The notes: a model not told the origin generated them from the sequence alone. DNA of 64,000 nt from Bordetella ansorpii (GCF_900078705.1 NZ_FKIF01000001.1:248001-312000), one strand, 5' to 3'; positions 19,989 through 28,102 are shown, counted from the stretch's first letter. A program made the numbers and translations.

Positions 19989-20318
19989 TCAAGCGCCGGC
20001 GCCGTAGATCTCGGCAAGGCGGGCCCGCTGTTGCGGCGTGACGGCGTCACGCTCGGCCCGCACCTGCTCGCGGGTCTTCTCGGATTCCGTCAACCAGAAA
20101 GGCTTGGGCTGGGCGCGATACGAGTAGTACCAGGCCTGCTTGTCGGCCTTGGCGGCCAACAGTTCCTGGCGCACCGTCTCGGCGCTCTTTCCTGCGTTGT
20201 TCTCGATGTGGATTTCGTAGCCAGCCTCGGTATTCGTCTGGTGCCAGGTATCCGCCTGTGCGGCGGAAGCGGCGCCGAGGGAAACGGCCAGTGCAATGGC
20301 GGTGGGAAGGTATTTCAT
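19989..20318 (-). CDS. Small exported protein of unknown function
   Basis: Protein of 109 residues with a signal peptide (MKYLPTAIALAVSLGAASAAQA). The mature part is charged, with ETVRQELLAAKADK and EKTREQVRAERDAVTP segments that recall the helical repeats of DUF4148 proteins, but I cannot assign it to a family. It is preceded by a metal-regulon promoter (20369-20423) and followed by a DUF4148 lipoprotein gene, so a role in the metal response of the periplasm is a reasonable guess. Confidence 0.7.
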   Translation of the reverse strand: MKYLPTAIALAVSLGAASAAQADTWHQTNTEAGYEIHIENNAGKSAETVRQELLAAKADKQAWYYSYRAQPKPFWLTESEKTREQVRAERDAVTPQQRARLAEIYGAGA

Positions 20319-20368
20319 CTTGCAGTCCTTGATCGTTAAGAGTTCCGCGCACGAAGGCGCATGAACGT

Positions 20369-20423
20369 ACTTTAAGGACAGGCCGTCGACAGTTCCCGGT
20401 CTGTCGGATTACGTTTCGGTAAT
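20369..20423 (-). promoter_or_regulatory. Metal-regulon promoter of the small exported gene
   Basis: Box ATTACGTTTCGGTAAT at 20408-20423, then 33 nt toward the gene, then TAAAGT (plus-strand ACTTTA at 20369-20374). It lies 51 nt from the ATG at 20318. Confidence 0.7.
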
Positions 20424-20464
20424 GGGTGTTGGCGGCGCCAGGCCAGGCATCTGAAAATGGAAAT

Positions 20465-21181
20465 TCAGCAAGCGTGCAGTCGCATGCCGGGAACCGGACC
20501 ACGGTCTTCCAGCACATATCCCATGCCGCGCACCGTGTGCAGCAACCGCCGCGAGAACGGGTCATCCATCTTGCTGCGCAGACGCCGGATCGCCACCTCG
20601 ACCACGTTGGTGTTGCTCTTGAATTTCATATCCCAGACCTGCTCCGCCAGGACCAGACGGGACAGCACTTCACCGCGCTTGCGCATCATCAGCGCCAGCA
20701 GGCTGTACTCCTTCGCGGTCAGATCGAGTCGCTTTCGATTCCTGAACACACGCCTGCGAAAAAGATCGAGTTCGAGGTCCGCCACCTTGATCAATCCGCT
20801 TCCCGCGCTATCCGCACGATGCCGCAGACTGCGGCGCCCCAATGCAAACACCCGGGCAAGAAGCTCCGACAGCGAGACCGGCTTGGTCAGGTAGTCATCC
20901 GCGCCCTCACGCAGGCTGCGCACCCGCACGTCGATACGCGAGTCTCTGCCCAGCATCATGATGAACAGATGATCGTTTCGGCGCAGTTGGGACAACAGCT
21001 CGAACGCATTCATGCCGGGCAAAGCCACATCGATGATGGCCAGATCGTAGGGCGCCTCCCGTATCCGCTGCAGGCCGCTGACGCCATCACCGACGGCATC
21101 AATCACATGGCCGTCGTCCTGCAAGGCTTGGCCGATGTAGGCCGAGAAATCGTCTTCGTCATCAATGATCAGAATCTTCAC
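20465..21181 (-). CDS. Orphan OmpR-family regulator lacking the switch threonine
   Basis: Regulator of 238 residues without a kinase neighbour. The receiver keeps IDDED, D51 (IIDVALPG) and K100 (DDYLTKPV), but position 78, the switch threonine in the usual MLTAR, is glycine (MLGRD). Phosphorylation signalling should be weakened or lost. The winged helix is intact, with the recognition segment KSNTNVVEVAIRRLR. Translation begins with GTG at 21181 (MKILIIDDE) without a clear ribosome site. The promoter at 21221-21275 has the island box, so it sits in the regulon it may modulate. Confidence 0.85.
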   Translation of the reverse strand: MKILIIDDEDDFSAYIGQALQDDGHVIDAVGDGVSGLQRIREAPYDLAIIDVALPGMNAFELLSQLRRNDHLFIMMLGRDSRIDVRVRSLREGADDYLTKPVSLSELLARVFALGRRSLRHRADSAGSGLIKVADLELDLFRRRVFRNRKRLDLTAKEYSLLALMMRKRGEVLSRLVLAEQVWDMKFKSNTNVVEVAIRRLRSKMDDPFSRRLLHTVRGMGYVLEDRGPVPGMRLHAC

Positions 21182-21220
21182 TGCGGATCGTGCCTAGTCA
21201 AGCCAGAAGTCTTGCGCGCA

Positions 21221-21275
21221 ACTGTACTGGCGCTACTACGACAATCCGCGAACACGCCGATTACACAACCGTAAG
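21221..21275 (-). promoter_or_regulatory. Metal-regulon promoter of orphan regulator 3
   Basis: Box ATTACACAACCGTAAG at 21260-21275, then 33 nt, then TACAGT (plus-strand ACTGTA at 21221-21226), 40 nt from the GTG at 21181. Confidence 0.62.
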
Positions 21276-21393
21276 GTTGCCAAGAACCTGCATGCAGACG
21301 CCCGGTGCATCTCTACGTGTGGCCCTGTTGCGACAGAAAGCACGTGAAAGTACGGCATCGACGAGACCTTTCTAACGCGGCCATTTCCCATTC

Positions 21394-21409
21394 ATTACAT
21401 CTGCGTCAT
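21394..21409 (+). promoter_or_regulatory. Metal-regulon box upstream of the second porin
   Basis: ATTACATCTGCGTCAT matches the box well and is close to the copy in front of the dead ATPase (ATTACAAGTGCGTCAT). Unlike the other ten, no TANANT hexamer lies 33 nt away on either side, so it may act as a repressor site or with a different promoter geometry for the porin at 21547. Confidence 0.45.
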
Positions 21410-21546
21410 GAAACACGGATCGCGGCTCTCTTTCACAAGCAACGCAACACCAGCTTGATGAAATGCCGCCACTTCCTCAAACGAAGTCCCCCCGATGGCC
21501 CTTATCCGGCCAACGGATTGGGAAGATCAAAAATTCTGGAGTTTTC

Positions 21547-22650
21547 ATGAAGAAGAGTATTCTGGCCGCCGCCGTCATCAGCGCTGTCTCGGGCACGGCC
21601 TACGCCCAGTCGTCCGTCACGATGTATGGACTGACCGATGGCGGCGTGGGTTATACCCAGTTCAAGAGCGACGATGCCAAGAGTTCGCGCTTCGGCGCAT
21701 GGGACGGCGGCCAGTCCAGCAATCGCTGGGGCCTGCGCGGCAGCGAAGACCTGGGCGATGGTCTGAAAGCGATCTTCACCCTGGAGGGCGGCTTCAGCCT
21801 GATGAACGGCACGCAAAGCCAGAGCGGCCGCCTGTTCGGACGTGAAGCCGTCGTTGGCCTGAAGTCGGCCTCCTGGGGCGAGTTCACGATGGGCCGTCAA
21901 GGCAACATAGCCTACCGCTGGCTGGCGGGCGTGGCCACCCCTTTCGGCAACAACTACGACCAGTCGCGCACGGCCGGCACGTTCAGCCCCGCCGAAGTCC
22001 GCTATGACAACCAGATCCAATACCTGAGCCCCACCTTCTCGGGCTTCCAGGTCGGCGTAGGCTACTCCTTCAACGCCGACGGAGAGCAGCGGTTCAAGCA
22101 GGATGGCGGACAGGATCCCAACACGCGCGCCCTGACCACCGGCCTGCGCTACGTGAACGGCCCGCTGAAAGCCGTCCTGACCTACGACCAGAACAAGGAC
22201 GCCGAGACCGCCACGGGCGTGACCGCGAAGTCGTGGAATCTGGCTGGCAGCTATGACTTCGAAGTGCTCGAAGTGCACCTGGGCTTCGGCATCACCGACG
22301 ACGGCTGGTTCGGCACGCCGTCGCAACTGCGCAACTCCGACATGGGCTTCGGCAGCATTCGCCCCTTCAACGACGGCTTCCGCGCCTATTCGTACGGCGT
22401 GGGCATGAGTGTCGACGCGGGTTCGCGCGGCAAGGTGCTGGCGGGCTGGGGCATGGTCGATCCGCGTGACGGCGGCACCGCGTACGCTGGCCGTGACCTG
22501 AAGTCGCAGCACATCTTCAGTCTGGCCTACACCTACAAGCTGTCGGCGCGCACCAATCTGTACGCGCAAGGCGCTTATGGCCGCAACGTCGCTTTCGTGT
22601 CGGGCAACACGACGCAATCCATCGGCGTCGGCATGCGTCACAGCTTCTAA
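21547..22650 (+). CDS. Betaproteobacterial general porin, second copy
   Basis: Outer-membrane porin of 367 residues with signal peptide MKKSILAAAVISAVSGTAYA, strand 1 SSVTMYGLTDGGVGY and C-terminal GVGMRHSF. ATG at 21547 has GGAG 6 nt upstream; the open frame upstream from 21463 has no porin similarity. It is a paralogue of the porin at 17439. It lies between an orphan regulator and the inactive ATPase gene, with which it converges. A box at 21394 suggests control by the same regulators. Confidence 0.92.
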   Translation: MKKSILAAAVISAVSGTAYAQSSVTMYGLTDGGVGYTQFKSDDAKSSRFGAWDGGQSSNRWGLRGSEDLGDGLKAIFTLEGGFSLMNGTQSQSGRLFGREAVVGLKSASWGEFTMGRQGNIAYRWLAGVATPFGNNYDQSRTAGTFSPAEVRYDNQIQYLSPTFSGFQVGVGYSFNADGEQRFKQDGGQDPNTRALTTGLRYVNGPLKAVLTYDQNKDAETATGVTAKSWNLAGSYDFEVLEVHLGFGITDDGWFGTPSQLRNSDMGFGSIRPFNDGFRAYSYGVGMSVDAGSRGKVLAGWGMVDPRDGGTAYAGRDLKSQHIFSLAYTYKLSARTNLYAQGAYGRNVAFVSGNTTQSIGVGMRHSF

Positions 22651-22659
22651 TGTCGGCAG

Positions 22660-22692
22660 CAGCCGACGCGCACGGGGCGTGTGCGTCGGCTG
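22660..22692 (+). terminator. Stem-loop after the second porin
   Basis: Ten-bp stem CAGCCGACGC with its complement at 22683-22692, ten nt after the porin stop. The T-run is weak (TTCTGC), so the terminator call is tentative. Confidence 0.6.
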
Positions 22693-22774
22693 TTCTGCGC
22701 ATATACCGACATTCCCACTAGGCACTCCACGCGATATGGCAAAGACGTTTTTCCTGAACGGGGCAAACCCATAC

Positions 22775-25240
22775 TCAAAGCGTCTTTGAACCAGCCACGG
22801 ATTGCATGGGCAAGAGCCGGGAAGGCAGGATCCGCACGGCATTGATTCCGATCAGCACCGTGCATCCGAACTGAAACGCCATCGCCGCTCCCATGCTCAT
22901 GCCCATCATGGTCGCCACGACTAGCGCGGCAGCAAGTCCAAAGCTGAGCAGGAGATTCAGTCTGATTACCGCATCCGCTCGCCGGGCGACGCCGACGACA
23001 AAAGGCAGCTTGTTCAGATCGCCGCTCATCATCACAACATCCCCTGTTTCCAAAGCCGTCCCGGAGTGCGCCCCCTCCATGATCACACTAACGGAGGCGG
23101 CAGCCATTGCCCGCTCGTCGTGAGCGCCAACGGATACCAAGGCGACGTTCCCGGCTCTCTCCAGCTCTTGAATGACGGCGAATTTAGACCGAGGCTTCAG
23201 GTCCCCCCACGCGTCATCCAGACCCACCTGTCGTGCGAGACGCTCTACCACAGGAGAATAGTCGCCGGAGACCACCACCAAACGTGCAATGCCCGCGTCA
23301 CGTAGAGTCAGCAGAGCATCCCTAGCGTCGTCCTTGGGCAAGTCCAATAGTCCGATTACACCCAGGTCCCTGCTTCCCAGCCGGACGGCCACGACCGTGC
23401 GCCCAGCGCTGCGCAGCATCCTGGTCGCATCCTCAACATCTTGACCCAGGGGAATGATGCCATCGCAGCCGAATATCTCTGGCTTGCCTATCAAAACCAT
23501 CTCGCCTGCAATCCATGCGCTCAGACCTTGATCCGCCAAGTTCTCCACCGCGTTTGCATGAAATGCCGGATCCGCCTCGTCAAGCAACGCGGCACCGTCG
23601 CGGGCAATCGCAATCGCGAGCGGATGTCCGCTTTGCGACTCGACGGCCACCGCCACATTCAGCAGTTCCCGCTGCGTGACGCCAAGAGCGGGCATGATGT
23701 CGGTAATATGCGGAAAGCCACGCGTCAAAGTACCGGTTTTTTCGAACGCCACGACATCCAGTCTGCCCAGCGTTTCCAACGGTGCTCCACCCTTGATCAA
23801 GACGCCATTGCGGACCCCGCACGCGATGCTGGCAAGCACCGCGCCGCGCGTGGCGATTGCCAACGCGAACGGACTTGCAGCCACGAGAAAGGCAATAGCC
23901 CTATAGAGGCTGTCGCGCAGTGGTACGTCAGCCACGACCAGCGACAACACAATCGTCGACGCCAGGATAAGAATCGTCGGAACGAGGATCTGTTCCAAGC
24001 GGTTGGCCATCCGCTGGATCGACGACGGCCTGGACTCAACCCTGCTGATCGACTCAACCATCCGCGCCAGAGTGGATTCGGAAGGCAGCCGCGTGATTTC
24101 GACCTCTATCGCGTGTGCCACATTCACGGTTCCTGCCAACACGCGAGATCCTGCCTCAATGGATTCAGGATTGCGTCTTGCCCAGGCAGCGTCGAGAGCG
24201 GCATATTTCTCGATCGGCGTGCTCTCCCCCGTCACCAACGACTCATCAAGGCCAGAGATACCCCGAACGACGAAACCGTCAGCTGGCACACGTTCGTTGG
24301 GCGAGACCATGACGACGTCACCAATCACCAACTCCCTCACCGGAACCTTCAGTAGTGCCTCTCCATCTCGCCGCACCACGGCCGTCGCCGGCCTCACCGC
24401 CGCCAAGGTATTGATCTCGCGCCTTGCCCAACCGATAGCCTTGCGCTCGACGGCATGGCACAAGCGAAACAGCAGCAGAACCAAGGCACCTTCTGACCAG
24501 GCCTCCAGCACGGCCGCTCCTGTGGCAGCCACCAACACCAGGCTGTCGATCGCAAATCGACGTAGCCGAAAATTGTCGAGCGCCTCCGTCAACGTATAAA
24601 GCCCGCCCGCCATATAGGCCCCGATGAAACACATCAGGGGCAGCCATCCGCCTGTTGCCGGCCAGAGCCATTCCGTTGCAACTCCCACGCACAACAGCAC
24701 CGCGCTTGCCAACATAGATGCGATCTCGCGGCGCTGTGCCAACCAGGCATTGCGCGCGTCCTTCTGATCGGGACGCAGGACATGCGTGTCACGAATCTCG
24801 AGCGGCAATACATCGATGGAAGCCAATTCGGACAGGATGGTCTCCTCATCGACTCGTCGTCGATCGAAGTCCACGCACACGATTCCGTTGGTCTCGACGG
24901 TTGCCTCAATCACTCCATCGATGTTCCGCAAATAGGAAGTAACCATTTCCGCGCGCCGCAGATGCGATATGCCTTTCATCTGCCAAGCGGTACGCCCAAG
25001 CTGGGCGGAGACCTCTGCGCCCGCGTCGGCAACGATGGCCCGGACTCTCGCCAGTGACAAACTTTGATAGGCGTAGTAGAGGGTGAGCCGTAAAGTGCCC
25101 GGACCACTGCAGTCCATATGTACGCGCTCGACGCCTGGACATGCGCTAAAGGCTGCAATCAACTTCTTGATACGGGTTTCCGGCGAACTGCAGACCGGAG
25201 GCAAGACAATGGGAACATCCAGGCGGCACGAAGCAATCAT
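22775..25240 (-). CDS. Catalytically dead P1B-4 ATPase paralogue
   Basis: Full-length 821-residue relative of the CzcP-like ATPase at 3085, colinear to the residue over the first 510 positions. Nearly every catalytic landmark is altered: SPC to SPF (456-458), DKTGT to EKTGT (E500 replaces the phosphorylated Asp), ATP to ATR in the transport helix, GDGVND to SVGAHD (703-708), HEGST to QFGCT (790-794). TGES (337-340) and the SGHPLA nucleotide motif remain. There is no stop or frameshift, and the gene has its own regulon promoter. A transport ATPase cannot work without the Asp; a sensor, chaperone or decoy role is inference. A recent pseudogene is less likely because the frame is open throughout. 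Confidence 0.9.
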   Translation of the reverse strand: MIASCRLDVPIVLPPVCSSPETRIKKLIAAFSACPGVERVHMDCSGPGTLRLTLYYAYQSLSLARVRAIVADAGAEVSAQLGRTAWQMKGISHLRRAEMVTSYLRNIDGVIEATVETNGIVCVDFDRRRVDEETILSELASIDVLPLEIRDTHVLRPDQKDARNAWLAQRREIASMLASAVLLCVGVATEWLWPATGGWLPLMCFIGAYMAGGLYTLTEALDNFRLRRFAIDSLVLVAATGAAVLEAWSEGALVLLLFRLCHAVERKAIGWARREINTLAAVRPATAVVRRDGEALLKVPVRELVIGDVVMVSPNERVPADGFVVRGISGLDESLVTGESTPIEKYAALDAAWARRNPESIEAGSRVLAGTVNVAHAIEVEITRLPSESTLARMVESISRVESRPSSIQRMANRLEQILVPTILILASTIVLSLVVADVPLRDSLYRAIAFLVAASPFALAIATRGAVLASIACGVRNGVLIKGGAPLETLGRLDVVAFEKTGTLTRGFPHITDIMPALGVTQRELLNVAVAVESQSGHPLAIAIARDGAALLDEADPAFHANAVENLADQGLSAWIAGEMVLIGKPEIFGCDGIIPLGQDVEDATRMLRSAGRTVVAVRLGSRDLGVIGLLDLPKDDARDALLTLRDAGIARLVVVSGDYSPVVERLARQVGLDDAWGDLKPRSKFAVIQELERAGNVALVSVGAHDERAMAAASVSVIMEGAHSGTALETGDVVMMSGDLNKLPFVVGVARRADAVIRLNLLLSFGLAAALVVATMMGMSMGAAMAFQFGCTVLIGINAVRILPSRLLPMQSVAGSKTL

Positions 25241-25299
25241 GTCAGCGCGTTATTTGAAATTTTAGAAATATCGGCATGCGTAATGGCGCGATGAAGACG

Positions 25300-25354
25300 A
25301 ATCTAGCCAAACGAGCCTGACGGAATCCGAACAGACCAATTACAAGTGCGTCAT
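25300..25354 (-). promoter_or_regulatory. Metal-regulon promoter of the dead ATPase gene
   Basis: Box ATTACAAGTGCGTCAT at 25339-25354, 33 nt, then TAGATT (plus-strand AATCTA at 25300-25305), 60 nt from the ATG at 25240. The presence of a canonical regulon promoter suggests that the gene is expressed. Confidence 0.7.
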
Positions 25355-25495
25355 TCTGGACGGGCTGATCCGCCCCCTCGGGTAAGCGAAACAGACTGCG
25401 CAAGAAACAGGAGAGGACAACGCCGCGTCTGATTGATTTCATCGTTTCTTCTTCATTCGGGCGGGCCTTTTTCTGTATCGGCAAATACCGGGATG

Positions 25496-25550
25496 CTGAC
25501 TAAAACGTAATGTCGGCGTGGGGTTCAGGTCGAGAACGCATAGATAGAAT
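25496..25550 (+). promoter_or_regulatory. Metal-regulon promoter of DUF4148 gene 2
   Basis: Box CTGACTAAAACGTAAT at 25496-25511, 33 nt, then TAGAAT at 25545-25550. The bases after the -10 (TTCTCTACGTTCTGATG) are identical to those at the first copy (19032 on). Confidence 0.7.
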
Positions 25551-25634
25551 TTCTCTACGTTCTGATGCACCAACGATCAACGTACCCAACGATCCGCCAC
25601 GTCTGTGTTGCGCGGACCTGTCAAGGAGCGATAG

Positions 25635-25934
25635 ATGAAAGCCCCCCTGAAATTCCTTTTTTCCGCGCTGGCACTCTGCGCAGCATCAGCCTCCTATGCG
25701 AGCACCTCGGCGCCGCGAACCGCGGACGCACAGGCGTATCAACCCCATGAACTGACGCGCGCAGAAGTCAAGGCCGATCTGGCCGTCTGGCGGCGCGCAG
25801 GGATGGACAAGTTCTGGCGCATGGAAAGCACCCCCGACATATACAGCCGCGAGTACCGCACGGCCGAAGCCGAGTACCGGCGCATGCGCAACGGCCCCGA
25901 ATACCAGCAGGAACTGCAACGCCTGACGCAATAG
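25635..25934 (+). CDS. DUF4148-family small secreted protein, copy 2
   Basis: Exported protein of 99 residues, a close duplicate of the one at 19119: signal peptide MKAPLKFLFSALALCAASASYA, motif LTRAEVKADLAVWRRAGMD and the same C-terminal EYRRMRNGPEYQQELQRL segment. AAGGAGCGATAG precedes the ATG. Promoter, leader and terminator hairpin are duplicated too, so a whole transcription unit was copied. Function is unknown; periplasmic location is predicted. Confidence 0.85.
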   Translation: MKAPLKFLFSALALCAASASYASTSAPRTADAQAYQPHELTRAEVKADLAVWRRAGMDKFWRMESTPDIYSREYRTAEAEYRRMRNGPEYQQELQRLTQ

Positions 25935-25985
25935 CCGACGATCCTGAGTTCCCCGCCCACCGCGAGGGAAAGACGCCTATTTCCA

Positions 25986-26017
25986 CGCATACCACTTCGG
26001 TGATATGCGTTTTTTTT
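25986..26017 (+). terminator. Terminator of DUF4148 gene 2
   Basis: Stem CGCATACCAC/GTGATATGCG, loop TTCG and eight T. It is the same hairpin as at 19472, with one non-Watson-Crick pair. Confidence 0.9.
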
Positions 26018-26179
26018 GCCGCTCACCTGGATGCACAAGAAATCTGCTGTGCGATCCATCGGTGCACCGCACACATAGTCTGTGCAAGCCGGTGGTACTC
26101 AGTAATGCAGCAAGCAGAAGCTGGCTTCCGCCTGCTGCAGGCTGCGGTGCAGAAATCAAGTCTCAACACCGCAGGCGGG

Positions 26180-26923
26180 CTACATGACGCGCTTGAGACC
26201 CTGGTAGTCGCCCTCGGTCTTCAGCGTGATCGTCACGTCACCCTTGGTCCGATTACGCCAGAACCAACCATGGTTGCCGTCGAACGCAGCCTCGATCTGG
26301 CCCTGGTCTTGCTCCACCTGCCGCCCCTTGCCGTAGCCATGGTAGAAATCCTTGGGCGGATTGACCGGATCTCCGTGAGTATCGAAGTTCACGGGTCCGC
26401 CGTTGGTCGTCCAGACGAATGCGACCTTGGCGCCCTGCTTCATCGCCATCTTGACTTCCGCGCCCTGCCCCGGCTTGAGCGTCAACGTCATCTGGTCGCG
26501 CTTGGCTGCCGCCGTTTGCGCCGGCGCGGCAGCCGCAGCGGGCGGCGCCTGTACGGGCGCCTGCGCTTGCACGGATGCGGGAGCCTGTATCGGCGCAGGA
26601 GCGGGCGCGGGACTCGGAGCAGGCGTCGGTGCCGGAGCGACCGCGGCAGGCGCCACGGCAGCGGCCTGCATGACAGGGGCGGTCGCCGGTGCCGCGCCGG
26701 CTTGCGCATCGGCCTCGGCTTCCTGAGCCAGCTGAACCTTGATCTCGCCCATCGACGTCAGCCCCAGAACACGGCCCGCGCCAGTCGGATCAATGCCGTA
26801 CTCACCAGGCAAGACGGTAGTCACCAGCAGCACGACGGCGACGCCGGCAGCAATCGCGGTGGAACGCAGCAACTGCGCGCTGGACGGCAGTTCGGCACGG
26901 GTAGGAATATCGGTGTTGTACAT
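26180..26923 (-). CDS. Transmembrane-anchored protein with Pro/Ala linker, metal-island associated
   Basis: Protein of 247 residues: a cytoplasmic N-terminal stretch, one transmembrane helix (about 22-40, STAIAAGVAVVLLVTTVL), a long Ala/Pro-rich linker (about 80-145) and a C-terminal domain with aromatic and Gly motifs (FVWTTNGGPVNFDTHGD and HGWFWRNR). AAAGGA lies upstream of the ATG. It follows the HupE-like gene by 15 nt in a three-gene operon. Proteins of this layout recur beside hupE in heavy-metal islands of Burkholderiales. The role is unknown; a periplasmic partner of the HupE-like permease is a guess. Confidence 0.75.
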   Translation of the reverse strand: MYNTDIPTRAELPSSAQLLRSTAIAAGVAVVLLVTTVLPGEYGIDPTGAGRVLGLTSMGEIKVQLAQEAEADAQAGAAPATAPVMQAAAVAPAAVAPAPTPAPSPAPAPAPIQAPASVQAQAPVQAPPAAAAAPAQTAAAKRDQMTLTLKPGQGAEVKMAMKQGAKVAFVWTTNGGPVNFDTHGDPVNPPKDFYHGYGKGRQVEQDQGQIEAAFDGNHGWFWRNRTKGDVTITLKTEGDYQGLKRVM

Positions 26924-26938
26924 GAAGCATCCTTTCTC

Positions 26939-27670
26939 TTAAGCGACGAAGTACCCGGTCAGCTGATATCCGATCAGCATGAACCCGGCGCACATCATGG
27001 CGACATTGGCGGTGTAGGCATGGCGCAGGAAGCTCGGCGAGCGGCGCCAGTAACCCATCAGGATCAGGATGGCGCCCAGCGCCAGCAGTTGCCCGATCTC
27101 CACGCCGACGTTGAAAGCCAGCAGGTTGGGAATCAGGCCATCGGAGGCGATCTCGTACTCCTGGATCTTCGTCGCCAAGCCAAACCCGTGGAAGAAACCA
27201 AACACCAGAGTGGCCGCCTTCGTGTTCGGCTGAACGCCGAACCAGCGCTGGAACGCACCGACGTTGTCCAAGGCCTTGTAGACCACCGACAAACCGATGA
27301 TGGCGTCGATCAGGTACGAGCTGACCGACGTTCCGATATACACACCCAGCAGCAAGGTGGTGGAATGGCCAATGGCGAAGAGGCTGACGTAAAGCCCGAT
27401 ATGGCGCAGCTTGTAGAGAAAGAAAATCACGCCGAACAGGAACAGCAGATGGTCATAGCCCGTGACCATGTGCTTGGCGCCCAGATAGATGAAAGGCAGG
27501 ATATGAACCCCGCTGATCTCCTGGATGTAGCCCTTGTCGCCTTCCGCCACGCCATGCGCGAAGGCAGTCGAGACGGACATGAGCAACAAGGCCAGGGCGA
27601 TGCCTAGCGAGGCCCAGCCAGGCAGGCGTAGCCCTGCCCGGCGTGCGCCGGGAAAAGAATGGATATGCAT
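26939..27670 (-). CDS. HupE/UreJ-family nickel/cobalt permease-like protein
   Basis: Polytopic inner-membrane protein of 243 residues. A signal-like first helix ends in AFAHGVAEGDKG, leaving a periplasmic His near the mature N-terminus; HupE/UreJ motifs follow, including GYDHLLFLFGVIFF, FAIGHSTTLLLG and GFFHGFGLA with conserved His residues. Family members move Ni or Co, and direction is uncertain here. It sits between a small CzcI-like gene and the anchored protein gene, with an RcnR-type palindrome upstream of the operon (28239-28259). Confidence 0.85.
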   Translation of the reverse strand: MHIHSFPGARRAGLRLPGWASLGIALALLLMSVSTAFAHGVAEGDKGYIQEISGVHILPFIYLGAKHMVTGYDHLLFLFGVIFFLYKLRHIGLYVSLFAIGHSTTLLLGVYIGTSVSSYLIDAIIGLSVVYKALDNVGAFQRWFGVQPNTKAATLVFGFFHGFGLATKIQEYEIASDGLIPNLLAFNVGVEIGQLLALGAILILMGYWRRSPSFLRHAYTANVAMMCAGFMLIGYQLTGYFVA

Positions 27671-27730
27671 GAATGAACCTGAAAAACGGTTGAGCTGAAG
27701 TGCCCTTTCGGGCAGGGCGAGTCAACGCGG

Positions 27731-28102
27731 TCAGGTCAGGTCTGGCGGACGCTCGTCTTGGCGCACCGGGGCGCCATAGGGCGATTGAAAATAGCCGCTC
27801 AGGTAGCGCTGCGAAGGCGGCTGCCAATAGGCGACTGAACTCGTCAGGTAGAGTTTCTGCTCATGCGAATGGTCTTCGCTGTAGTGATCCAGGAATGCGA
27901 CAGCCGCTGCGGCGCGGACCTCCGTACTCTCGCCCGCCACCTGCGGCGGCGCCTCATCGATGTCGTGGACATGGCCGTGATAGACATGCCCTGCTCCGCC
28001 CGTGTGGGTCGATGGGCCGAACAGAGGCACCACGGCAACCACGAGCGCCAAGACGCTCATGACAACCGCGAACCAGCATCTGATCGGCAACAACGCCTTC
28101 AT
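27731..28102 (-). CDS. Small CzcI-like membrane/periplasmic protein, copy 1
   Basis: About 123 residues from ATG at 28102 (MKALLPIRCW): one hydrophobic N-terminal helix, a His-containing middle (HVYHGHVHDID and HYSEDHSHEQ) and a C-terminus with DERPPDLT. This layout, ending in a Pro-Pro motif, resembles CzcI-type proteins that precede metal efflux genes. The frame is open up to 28183, so ATG at 28132 is possible. It is first in the operon with hupE and the anchored protein. Assignment to CzcI is by layout only. Confidence 0.6.
   Translation of the reverse strand: MKALLPIRCWFAVVMSVLALVVAVVPLFGPSTHTGGAGHVYHGHVHDIDEAPPQVAGESTEVRAAAAVAFLDHYSEDHSHEQKLYLTSSVAYWQPPSQRYLSGYFQSPYGAPVRQDERPPDLT

Noticed and set aside
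22775-25240. Dead ATPase as a simple pseudogene
   Set aside because: The frame is open for 821 codons, is colinear with the active paralogue and has a canonical regulon promoter; decay normally shows stops or frameshifts.
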